A DNA stretch of 64,000 nt from Closterium sp. Naga37s-1 (taxonomy: Eukaryota; Streptophyta; Zygnematophyceae; Desmidiales; Closteriaceae): contig CANJKZ010000174.1 of the NCBI GenBank assembly GCA_947471745.1, forward strand, positions 596,001-660,000. Reading direction: 5' to 3'. The position numbers and the translations under genes were made by a program. The notes below the pieces were generated by a model that searched no databases, was not told the DNA's origin, and was given only the letters and a program-made list of their open reading frames with translations. Below, in pieces: positions 28,505 through 37,651 of this stretch. The number at the start of each line of letters is the position of its first letter. Within the stretch, counting starts at the first letter, position 1.

Positions 28505-30481
28505 GTGTCAGGTTACCGTTGTGTTAACGGTCCCGTTTCGCCCGCCGATTTCTTGTTTTCCCGTTTGTGCCGATTGGTGGCGAAACCGACGATCGGGCTC
28601 AGTGAAGCCCAGCGCTTCAACGGAAGCAACTACAACGTGTGGCGGAAGAAGTTTATTCGGAGGGCAGAGGAGGTTGACCTCTTGCCGTACTACCGTCCCG
28701 ACGAGGAGACGATGGAGGGAGTTGCGCCTTCCACGACGGATACGAAGGAGAAAATAGCGGCGTTCAAAAAACAAAGTAAGCAAGCGTTCTTTCAGCTTTG
28801 TCACTCAGTTGCCGATGGAATCGCGGTGGATTTGGACCAGTTTGAAGGGGAGCTGAACTCTGCACAGAAATCGTGGGAGTACCTGGAGTCCACGTACATG
28901 GGTACGAACGATGTCAACAAGAAGGCGATTAGGAAGCAACTGCTGATGCTGAGCATGGAGAAAGGCGAGAAAATCATCACCTACATCAACAGGGCGAAAA
29001 GCTACAACGACGATTTGCGGGTGATGGGAGCCGCGGAGACGGAGCACGAGATGATTGACTATATCATCCAAGGCCTTCCTAAGGAGTGGGAATCCGACAT
29101 CGGTATGTTTACGTACCAACCGCCGGAGAGTTTGACGAAGCTGCAGGAGATTCTGCAATCGCTTGAGACGGTGAAGGAGATGAGGAAAAAGAAAGCGGCA
29201 GCAGCAGCTACGGATTTCGACGAGGAGAGGCCGGCTTTGGTGAATGCAACGAAGGCGTTTGGAGCGTGCTACCAGTGTGGAAAGAGGGGGCATAAGGCGA
29301 TAAACTGCTACGAAAATCCGCGAAGCAGAAACTACAAGGGCAAAGCGGTGGAGAACGAGAAAGGAGAAAATGGGGGAGCAGAGTGGCAACAGAAACGAGG
29401 TTTTGGCGGCAAGTGCGATTATTGTGGGCGCTATGGGCATCGTGCCGCAGAGTGCTACTCCAATCCGAACAGCAGGAGCTACAAGGGTCCGTCGCAGCAG
29501 AGGATTGTGGCGGGTAAGGCGAATGTAGCGGAAGCCGAAAAGGAGGATGTGATTTTGGGAGGAGCGCATCGTGCGAACGTGGTGCGTTTACCGAAGGATG
29601 TTCGTCAGACGGACGGACGTGAGAAGACGGCATGGTTCATGGACAGCGGATGCACGCGTCACATGACATTCAGGTCAGATTGGATGGAGAACGTGAGGGA
29701 GTCGAGTGAGCGTTATATACTGCAAGGTAACAGTGGGAAGTTACCAGTGACAGGAGAGGGTGACGTGGTGCTGCAAAGTCCGTATGGAGAGGTGAAACTG
29801 GAGAATGTGCTCTTGGTTGAGGATTTGAAGGTGAATTTGATGAGTCAGTCACAGCTTGATGACTTGGGGTGCAAGATATTTTTTGACAAAGGCGAGGTTA
29901 CAGTGTTTGGTCCTGAGTGGGAGAAGTATGCCGATGGCTACTTCAGTGACGGGTTCTATGAGATGAACTTGGTCGCGATGAATGATATGGATGAGATCTA
30001 TGAGGACCATGAGTATGGTGAGATGGGAGAATTCGAGGAGTTATCGGTTGAGGATGATGAGAGTGAGGACTCGGATGATACGGCAGCGAGTGTGGAGGCA
30101 GCAGTGAAGCTGAAAGAGGAGATAGTCGCCATGGAGGCAGCAGCAGTGAATGGTGGAGATGGAGTTGGTGTCAACACTTTTGCAGCAGCGATCGTGGTTG
30201 AAGATGAAGCAGTAAATGCGAAGTGTGTGGGAGTCGCTGTGAAAGGGGACATCATGGTGAAAGGATCAAAGGCGAATGCAACTGCAAAGGGGCGAGTGCT
30301 TACAAAGGAGGAACACGTTGAGGGGTATGAGACCCGAGAGGTGTTGAGTGTTGAGATGCCGAGGAGAAGCGAGAGGCTCAAGAAAATGTTTCAAGGTTTG
30401 GATGTCAAGGCGCTCAACTACAAGACACGTAAGGAGAGGTTCAAGGTGCAGGAGCTGCAGGGGAGCGTGAAGCCGACTTAG
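28505..30481 (+). CDS. Gag-protease protein with acidic C-terminus
   Basis: An uninterrupted frame of about 658 codons. It has a UBN2-type copia gag (RFNGSNYNVWRKKF, SWEYLESTYMG), two canonical CCHC zinc knuckles (CYQCGKRGHKAINC and CDYCGRYGHRAAEC) and a protease (WFMDSGCTRHMTF). Where integrase would follow, there is an acidic Glu/Asp/Ala/Val-rich region and a basic tail (PRRSERLKKMFQ). No ATG precedes the conserved gag start, so the N-terminus is truncated, spliced or uses a non-ATG start. The long intact frame suggests a recent non-autonomous element; a domesticated gag gene is less likely. Confidence 0.8.
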   Translation: MSGYRCVNGPVSPADFLFSRLCRLVAKPTIGLSEAQRFNGSNYNVWRKKFIRRAEEVDLLPYYRPDEETMEGVAPSTTDTKEKIAAFKKQSKQAFFQLCHSVADGIAVDLDQFEGELNSAQKSWEYLESTYMGTNDVNKKAIRKQLLMLSMEKGEKIITYINRAKSYNDDLRVMGAAETEHEMIDYIIQGLPKEWESDIGMFTYQPPESLTKLQEILQSLETVKEMRKKKAAAAATDFDEERPALVNATKAFGACYQCGKRGHKAINCYENPRSRNYKGKAVENEKGENGGAEWQQKRGFGGKCDYCGRYGHRAAECYSNPNSRSYKGPSQQRIVAGKANVAEAEKEDVILGGAHRANVVRLPKDVRQTDGREKTAWFMDSGCTRHMTFRSDWMENVRESSERYILQGNSGKLPVTGEGDVVLQSPYGEVKLENVLLVEDLKVNLMSQSQLDDLGCKIFFDKGEVTVFGPEWEKYADGYFSDGFYEMNLVAMNDMDEIYEDHEYGEMGEFEELSVEDDESEDSDDTAASVEAAVKLKEEIVAMEAAAVNGGDGVGVNTFAAAIVVEDEAVNAKCVGVAVKGDIMVKGSKANATAKGRVLTKEEHVEGYETREVLSVEMPRRSERLKKMFQGLDVKALNYKTRKERFKVQELQGSVKPT

Positions 30482-30553
30482 ACCCTGTGAATGCTACAAG
30501 GAGCAGGAAAGCAGTGCGAGTGGTGTTCGTGGTTGACGAACCACAGGGGAGAT

Positions 30554-31111
30554 TGTTAGGGTTGGTTCGCCCAACCACGGAACCTACGGCGAAAGCTTCT
30601 ACGACGGCGAAATGGAAGCACGTGGATGATTCTACGTGAAACGGTGGAAATCGGCCTACGGTGGATATTGGAAGCTACGGCGTGAGAAGCGGGAGAGAGA
30701 TCGGGAAGATACTAGAGAAATGGAGGAGAAGAGTAGAGAAGTATCGAGAATGAGATCGACGGGGGAAACTGTGGTACGAGCTCGAGGCGTGTTCGAGAAG
30801 GTTCCAGATTCGGACTTGAGGAGTGTTCGGTGCATTCAGTTCGGTTCCGTGTGCGACTCGGGGTGAAACGAGGCGCACGGGGTTACTTGGGAAACAAGTG
30901 AAGTTACGAATCGCATTTTGTGACTTGCTTGACTATAAAACTGCTTGTACTCATTCTGGAAAACATAACTTGGAGATTCTGAAAATTGCTGAAGTGTGTA
31001 TTGACAACTTCAAGCAGAGCTGCGCATATCGTTGGATTCGTGAGATCGTGGAGAACACGATAAGCAATAGCAAGTAGACTATTGCCGACTAAGGTGTTTA
31101 CGATCCTAAGA
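30554..31111 (+). repeat. 3' LTR (558 bp) of the gag-protease element
   Basis: Starts TGTTAGGGTTGG and ends GATCCTAAGA. It is clearly homologous to the solo LTR 34938-35517, with a few indels. It holds a TATAAAA-like word (CTATAAAACTG, about 30942). Confidence 0.88.
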
Positions 31112-31185
31112 CAATCTCCCCGTAAACTCTCTCCTCTCGGATCGCCTCGTTAGCTCTCGCCGAGAAGCATGGCTGAGCGTGTAAG
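31112..31185 (+). repeat. right copy of the 74-bp direct repeat
   Basis: Identical to 27157-27230. It ends in GTAAG; the sequence here reads GTAAGT, a good splice donor after ATGGCTGAGCGT (31169). Confidence 0.95.
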
Positions 31186-31336
31186 TTATACCGAGGACAC
31201 GCCATTCTCTTCCATTTCCATTCTATTCGCATTCAAATCTCCTCGTTCCATTTTTGCTGAATCTGACTCCCCTCGCTATTTCGATTCCTCCGCGCCTCGA
31301 GATCATCTCCTTTGCCGTATTTTAAAGCTCGCGAAA

Positions 31337-34024
31337 ATGACTCATCTCGAGTGCTTCTGTCGCAACAACTCTCCGCAGCGATCCGAGCGCGAGCCACGCG
31401 GAGGCTCGGCGGAGGCGCCAGATGCGCTGGAGCGGATCTCGAGGGAGGCTCGGGAGTACCGCGTTCCCGTGCCTGACAACGTGCCTGTGCCTCTGGTTCG
31501 GCGCGTCCGGAATTTGGAGCTGAAACAGGTAGGCTTGGAGATTAACTGGCATGCTTGGAGTGAAGTGGTTTTGTTGGGACTGGATCAGTACTTTTTATCA
31601 AAACGAACTGCTCTTGTTCTTCCTCTCTCATGCCTGTGTTCAGTTGACTTGGTGTTCTGAACTCGTCTGCTCTTTCTGCTCTTTCTGCTCCTTCTTTGCA
31701 ACCCATTTCTGTAGTTCCTATGTGGAGTCCTGGCAGGGGGGGTGGTGGGTGCATGCACAGGTCCTTTGAAGAACCTACAAACGAGGGTGATTGCACAGAA
31801 GGGCGGCAGAACGGCCGCTGAGGTGGCATCGACAGCGGTGCATAACCGGGCTTTAAGGGACAGCATTCTGTCTGCGGGGCTCAAGATGCCCATCATAATG
31901 ACAGCGCTGAACAGAGGCATTCAGGCGGGCTTTCAGGGGAAAAAACACTCTGCTTGTTTTTTAGATTGTCAGCCATGCATCTGTGTTTGCAAGTGTGCAT
32001 GTGCCTTATTAACAACTTTATTTGTTCCTCCATGGCATTAACCACGTCTTACGTTCATCCCCTTGTTCCCCGTGGCCTTTTCCTCTTGATCCCTCATTTC
32101 TTCTCTCCCCTGTACCTCCATGGCTTTTTTCCTTCTCCGTAATCCCCATTTCTTCTTTCCCCTTGTTCTCCTTCCCATTTTTCCCTGATTCTCCATCCAT
32201 TCAGTTCTACACGTTTGAGACCGTGAAGGCATGGCTGTTACGAGCCAATCAGAAGCACCCAAAAACGTTTCAGCTGCCCGAGTCGCTACCTCCCAGCTCA
32301 GTGGCAGGTGGAGCTGCAGGCCTGGCTGCCACTCTCCTCCTCTACCCCTTCTCTGCTGTCGGCGACCACATGAGCCTGCAGGTAAATCTTCAGGTGTCTT
32401 CAGGTGTCGCCAGGTACCTTCAGGTAAGGTATGTCAGAATGTATTCTACTCTCTGCCTTCTTCTTCATATCTCCTCTGTATATCTCTCTATAAATTCTCT
32501 CCTTTTTTCTTCCCCTGCAGCCAGGCAAGTACCCTGGTCTACGCCAGGCCCTGGTGAGAGTGGCACAGCAGCACGGCGCCTCGCAGCTGTTCAATGTAGT
32601 GTAGAGTGAGACCCTAGCTCAACTCTTTGTCATTCTTCCCTCTGTCTGTATGTCTCCCTTCTGTGGTATGTTATTCCTGCAGCCGGGAAAGTACCCGGTC
32701 TGTGCCAGGCCATGGTGGGCGAGGCACAGCAGCACAGCCAATCACCGCTGTTCCTTGTAGAGTGAAGAGATCCTAGCTCAACTCCTTGTTATTTTCCAAT
32801 CTGTATGTCTTCTTTCTGTGTTCTGTTTTTAATGCAGCCGGGCAAGTACCAGGGACTGCGACAAGCCCTGGTGGGAGTGGCACAGCAGCACAGCGCTTTG
32901 CAGCTGTTCACACATCTTCCCCTCCCGTCTTTCTTACAATTTATCCCCTCCACAGCCGGGAAATTACCCTGGTCTGCGCCAGGCCCTGGTAGGGGTGGCA
33001 CAGCAGCACGGCGCCTCACAGCTGGTCACACATCTTCCCCTCCCATTTTTCTTACAATTTATCCCCTCCGCAGCCGGGAAAGTACCCTGGTCTGCGACAG
33101 GCCCTGGTGGGGGTGGCACAGCAGCACGGTGCCTCACAGCTGTTCCGAGGGGTGGTGCCGAAGCTGGCGTCGATGGTTCCCGCCTCTGCCATCAACTTCC
33201 TCGTCTTCGAGTCGCTGAAAGAGGAGATCAAGGTGAGGTCAGATGCATACATACATGACACATCTGTGTGCTCTGTGTCCCTCACACACTCCCGCTCTAT
33301 CCCCCTCGTTTTTGTGCCGAAGCTGGCCTCCATGGTGCCCGCCTCTGCAATCAACTTTCTTGTCTTTGACTCACTCAAGAAGGAGATCAAGGTGAGGTGC
33401 ATGGCATGCATGTTGCCCTATGCCCACACACACACTCTATACAATGCCCTGTTGCCATACCCTTTTCCCCCCATTCAACAGAGACGGAGGTATGGCAATG
33501 ACCCCTCTGCAGCGCACACGCTCATTTCCGGTGCCATTGCAGGAGCAGCATTCACTATAGTCACACACCCTTGGTTGCGCACCCGTTCGAGCTGACATAA
33601 TCCCAACACCATGGCACTTGCTAACAATCCCATGTCGCCACTGTGATCCTTTTTTGTTTCCACCCATCAGAGGCTGAGAAATGGCAAAGACCCGTCTGCA
33701 GCGCACATGCTCATTTCCGGCGCCATCGCAGGAGCAGCCTCCACTATAGTCACACACCCATTCGAGCTCTGCCGGCGCGAAATCAACATGAGCTTGCTGC
33801 CAAAACACGCCACCCCCACGGGCGGGCACCTGGAGTACAACTCACTTCGCCAGGCAATGAGGGGGATATTGAGGAAGGAGGGGGTGAGGGGGCTGTACAG
33901 AGGGGTGCTGCCGAGCCTCATTGAGCTGGTTCCAGCGACGGCAATTGGGTTCTTGGTGTATGAGATGGGGAAGAGGGTGATGGTGGCCGAGGGGCAGGAG
34001 AGGAGGGATGAGGTGAAGGGGTGA
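31337..34024 (+). CDS. SLC25-type mitochondrial carrier family protein
   Basis: Five exons: 31337-31528, 31715-31924 (donor uncertain), 32205-32381, 33074-33232 and 33671-34024, about 363 residues. An upstream in-frame ATG at 31169 would add 56. Three Solcar-like repeats are seen: FLCGVLAGGVVGACTGPLKN; SSVAGGAAGLAATLLLYPF with PGKYPGLRQALVGVAQQHG and FRGVVPKLASMVPASAINFL; and ISGAIAGAASTIVTHPFELC with YRGVLPSLIELVPATAIGFL. The carrier signature P-x-[DE]-x-x-[KR]-x-[KR] is degenerate in all three (GPLKNLQTR, YPFSAVGDH, HPFELCRRE), so the substrate cannot be named. The donor of exon 2 is not GT: a GC at 31925 or a non-canonical site at 31937 keeps the frame. The family sits in the inner mitochondrial membrane or other organelles. 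Confidence 0.82.
32519..33031 (+). repeat. four copies of the carrier exon 4, 5' end with acceptor
   Basis: Starts at about 32519, 32683, 32838 and 32956. Each has the acceptor (CTGCAG, ATGCAG or CCACAG) and codons for PGKYPGLRQALVGVAQQHGA, then runs into pyrimidine-rich intron. The genuine exon starts at 33074. The units are about 120-165 bp. Confidence 0.92.
33310..33593 (+). repeat. copies of carrier exon 4 3' end and exon 5 5' end
   Basis: 33317-33391 repeats VPKLASMVPASAINFLVF with donor AAG|GTGAGG just after the true exon 4. 33479-33593 repeats the exon 5 start (YGNDPSAAHTLISGAIAGAA) with its acceptor and then diverges at HPW. Both lie on the intron side of their exons. Confidence 0.9.
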
Positions 34025-34937
34025 TGCATGGAGGGATGGGTGGATGGGTGAAAATGGAGGATGGAGAGCTGGGCATCCTTGATAGCTTTTGGAATACTTA
34101 AAAAAATATACGTATGTATAATTTTCATTTGTAAGTATGATGTGTGTACCAGCTTGCTGCATATGCAGCCACTTTCTAGTACAATATGTGGACCAGATTG
34201 TGGACACGCCCAAAAACATCGTTGGTTTTTTCGTAAGCAGTTCCTTGTGGTAAATATAAGTAAATTCAGTGTCATATAAATGGAAACAAAGCGTATAACC
34301 AGTTTGCCTATAAACCATTGATTTTACCCGCACTAGACATTCCTTCAGCCATTCCCTGACTTCCCGCTGCATTACCTCGATCCCACATGTCCAGTATCCA
34401 AGAATCCGCTGGGTTAGAGCGTAGGTTCGGCTGTAGGTTCGGTTCATCGAACCTATTGCCTGAAGTCTCGCTCCATATCCATATGTATCTCTTTCCCGCC
34501 TTCGTAATTTCTCGAGCCGCACGGTACTCCCGATTGCGGCGGACCTTGGGAGCACCACACGCTTCAGAGAAACCCCCTCCCACGCTCATACAGCCAAGAG
34601 CTCGCATCGAATCGTCGCAACTGGACTGGACAGCCATGCGACGCTTACTAGGCCACCCGGCGACGTCGCCATGGGCACCGATCGCCGCGGACCCCACAGG
34701 CTATGCGATTTCCGCTCAGCATTGGCTGGAATTGGCTCACACCCTCAACGATTCCGAGCCTCACACCCTCAGCGATTCCGAGCCTCACTCTCTCGCGACT
34801 CCGAGCCTCCAACCGCCTCCGTGACTTTCGTCGCGACTCCGTCCCAGTTTCAAGCTCACCCCACATTCTCGCGAATCCTAGCAGCCAGCCACTGGCAGCA
34901 CCAGAGAAACGAGTGTAAAGCAAGCAGGGGTTTGTAT
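34025..34937. other. no gene seen
   Basis: Downstream region of the carrier. It contains short TTCCGAGCCTCA repeats at about 34745-34800 and no recognisable protein. Confidence 0.5.
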
Positions 34938-35517
34938 TGTTAGGGGTGGTTCGCCCAACCACGGAACCTACGGCGAAAGCTTCTACGACGGCGGAATGAC
35001 GGCGAAATGGAAGCATGTGGATGATTCTAGGTGAAACGGTGGAAATCGGCCTACGGTGGAGAATGGAAGCTACGGCGTGAGAAGCGAGAGAGAAATCGGG
35101 AAGAAACTAGAGAAATGGAGGAAGAAGAGTGAAGAAGTATCGAGATTGAAGTTGACGAGGGGAAATTGTGGTTCGAGCTCAAGGCATGTTCGAGAAGGTT
35201 CCAGATTCGGACTTGAGGAGTGTTCGGTGCATTCGGTTCGGTTCCGTGTGCGACTCGGGGTGAAACGAGGCGCACGCGGTTACTTGGGAAACAAGTGAAG
35301 TTACGAATCGCATTTTGTGTCTTGCTTGACTATAAAACTGCTTGTACTCATTCTGGAAAATACAGCATTGAAACCAATCAGATTCTGAAAATTGCTGAAG
35401 TGTGTATTGACAACTTCAAGCAGAGCTGCGCATATCGTTGGATTCGTGAGATCGTGGAGAACACGATAAGCAATAGCAAGTAGACTATTGCCGACTAAGG
35501 TGTTTACGATCCTAAGA
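34938..35517 (+). repeat. solo LTR of the gag-protease element family
   Basis: 580 bp, TGTTAGGGGTGG to GATCCTAAGA, flanked by the 5-bp target duplication tgtat (34933-34937 and 35518-35522). It is homologous to 30554-31111. A solo LTR is the usual product of recombination between two LTRs of one insertion. Confidence 0.95.
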
Positions 35518-35694
35518 TGTATTCCCCATTCACCAGTCTGCAGTGATCCAGTTATCATCAGCCTTCAGAATCCTACCGTCTTCTGCTCTCAAGGCCGTGT
35601 TACCTGCTCTCTGAATCCGCACGAGTGCTCCCTGACAATCCGTAGTACTCAACACTAAAGCCAGTCCGCCTTCTCAACTTCATCAGTCGACGAA

Positions 35695-36955
35695 ATGGCC
35701 TGCATCGTTGCTGCGAGTGCCTGCATGGACGTCGACGCTCTCTTCTCGAGTCACTGGGAGCAGGATGACTCCCTGACTCGCTTCATGTGCAACCTGGTCT
35801 CGCTTTCACGCCTGGTAAGAACAGATTTCTACCTCCTTTCCGATTCTCTGTTTGAATGCACGCAAACGCCTCATTTCTAACACGCATTTTCTTAAAATGC
35901 TGAGCAAAGACTAACGTTGCTCACTTGAGTCTTTGCAGGTCGACTTCAAATGGACCAGCTCAAGCACTCAACTTGCAGCCAAGGCTGCTCTTGTCGTGGT
36001 TGAGTCTCCTACTGTGAAAGATGAGGTCCCTGCTGTCCCTGTGGCGGTCCCTGCTGGCTCGTTTGTTGTCCCTGCTGCCTGTGTGGTTGTCCCTGCTGTC
36101 TCTGTGGCGGTTCCTGCTGACCTGCTCGAAACTGCTACCAGCTCTGCTGAACCCGCTGCTCTGTCAACTTTGGTCGTTCCTCCTGTCTCGGCTGTTACAC
36201 CCCGCTGCTCGGCTGAAGAATTTTTCGGTTTAGTTGAGAACTCTATCTGCTCGGTTGAGGAAGCGTGGTGGTTGGCTCCGGAGTCTGAGCAGGTGGCTTC
36301 CTGGTTCCTGGTTGCTGAGGTATTTGAGGATGTGATTATGGGTTTGGAAGCGCAGAAAGGTGTAGAGCTGGATGCAGATGCATACGAGGATGCGACAATG
36401 GGTTCTGAGGCACGGAAAGGTGTGGAGATGAAAGCTGAGGTGGGTGCAGAGGCGAGCAGCAGGCTGTGCAGCCTGAGTCAGACTGACAGCAGCTGCAGCA
36501 GCCACAGTGCGTGTCTTATCGACCCCACTTGGGATAGCTGCTCGTCCACTTCTGCTGATAGCCTGTGTGGTTCTCACAGGGACTTGGTCTCAGTTGTAAC
36601 CTGTGGGAAGAAGGGGATTGGTCGACGCATCAGCGGCACTGGGAAGGGCTGGATTATGGACATGAGGGGTTCTGGGAAGGCTGATGGGGGGACTGCTTTC
36701 TCGAACCAGCTCTTTGGGGACGATGAGGAGGATGAAGATGCCAGCAGCAGAAGCGGCTCTTCGATCTATGGGGCAGGGAGTGTGTGCTACATGAATCAAC
36801 TGTACATGGATGAGGAGGATGAGGAGGAGAGGAGATCACTGGCAGCTTCAGGGATCTCGGTCGGGATTGGAAGGTTCGGTGCAAGACGGAGGTTAACAGG
36901 CTCTAGCAGCCGGGTTGCTCTCCGTAGGATGAGCAATGTGCTGAGACAAATGTAG
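35695..36955 (+). CDS. hypothetical protein, two exons
   Basis: Exons 35695-35814 and 35939-36955 (GTAAGA donor, TTTGCAG acceptor, phase 0) give 378 residues. I do not recognise the family. The N-terminus (MACIVAASACMDVDALFSSH) is followed by VDFKWTSSST, a Val/Pro/Ala repeat (VPAVPVAVPAG), Glu-rich and Ser/Cys-rich stretches, two acidic blocks (DDEEDEDASS, DEEDEEERRS), and a basic C-terminus with [20 protein letters not shown]. No signal peptide or membrane segment is clear. Its 124-bp intron has none of the exon copies that fill the neighbouring genes. It is convergent with UBA1. A related fragment of its C-terminus occurs twice, inverted, at about 38085-38215. Confidence 0.7.
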
Positions 36956-37419
36956 ATCATACGGTACATTCTAGTGTATTAGCAGCTGTGGCTGGACCAG
37001 AGTAAACTGGACTGCCACAAATTTGCATGTTTGTAGAAGCTGTTTTGTAAAATAATTGTATTAGTTCTCTTTGCATTTTCAAGTTCTGTCAACACACCTG
37101 TCACCATGCTGTCTACAAGTGGCACCTGTACTGCATTCTTCATGTCCAGAATGTAAAACTGTCGAAGGAGTTGCTTTTCACCTGTGGAGTGTACCCACTT
37201 CTCACTTGAGATTCCTTCAACAGCTGGGTAAGGAAGGGTACCCTTGACTGTGTCTCTAGCCGATGCATATGGAGGACTGGCAGAACCATCTCGTGTAAAC
37301 ATCAGTTACCGGTGAGTAAAGTGGTTGCATGCGAGTTACACTCTTTCAAAATGCGTCATATAGAGGAACAATCCATAATGGTAAGTAGCCCTCACAGTGT
37401 GCAACAAACAAGTAGCATC
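36956..37419. other. intergenic region between convergent genes
   Basis: It should hold the 3' ends of the 35.7-kb gene and of UBA1. Nothing else is recognised. Confidence 0.5.
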
Positions 37420-37651
37420 TAATCAAAACCTGATACGGTAAGATCAGAGGAGCATCAACATCCTCATCCTCCCCTTCCCCATCCACGCCGAAGTGGCAGC
37501 GGTACAGCGGCACAGCGAGGCATAGCAGAGGCACGTATGGCATCCTATCGGAACTTAATGGAGATGAGAGGAATGTCAACGTCCCCCCCTCGTCACCCTC
37601 ACACGCCACCACGACGTCAAAGTGGCGCCGGTTCGGCAGGGCATCAGTGGC
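37420..37651 (-). repeat. copies of the last UBA1 exon, 3' end
   Basis: About 37425-37510 and 37550-37650 repeat the codons around [20 protein letters not shown]. Both lie beyond the stop codon, carry indels and are not translated in the model. Confidence 0.85.

Larger units (their letters stand above)
28505..31111 (+). mobile_element. copia-like gag-protease element with 3' LTR, lacking IN, RT and RNase H
   Basis: A gag-protease frame (28505-30481), a purine tract (AGGGGAGAT) and an LTR (30554-31111) make a 3'-complete element. A 5' LTR and primer site were not found; the sequence before 28505 does not resemble the LTR. The LTR ends exactly where the right 74-bp repeat begins. The same LTR stands alone at 34938-35517. 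Confidence 0.8.
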
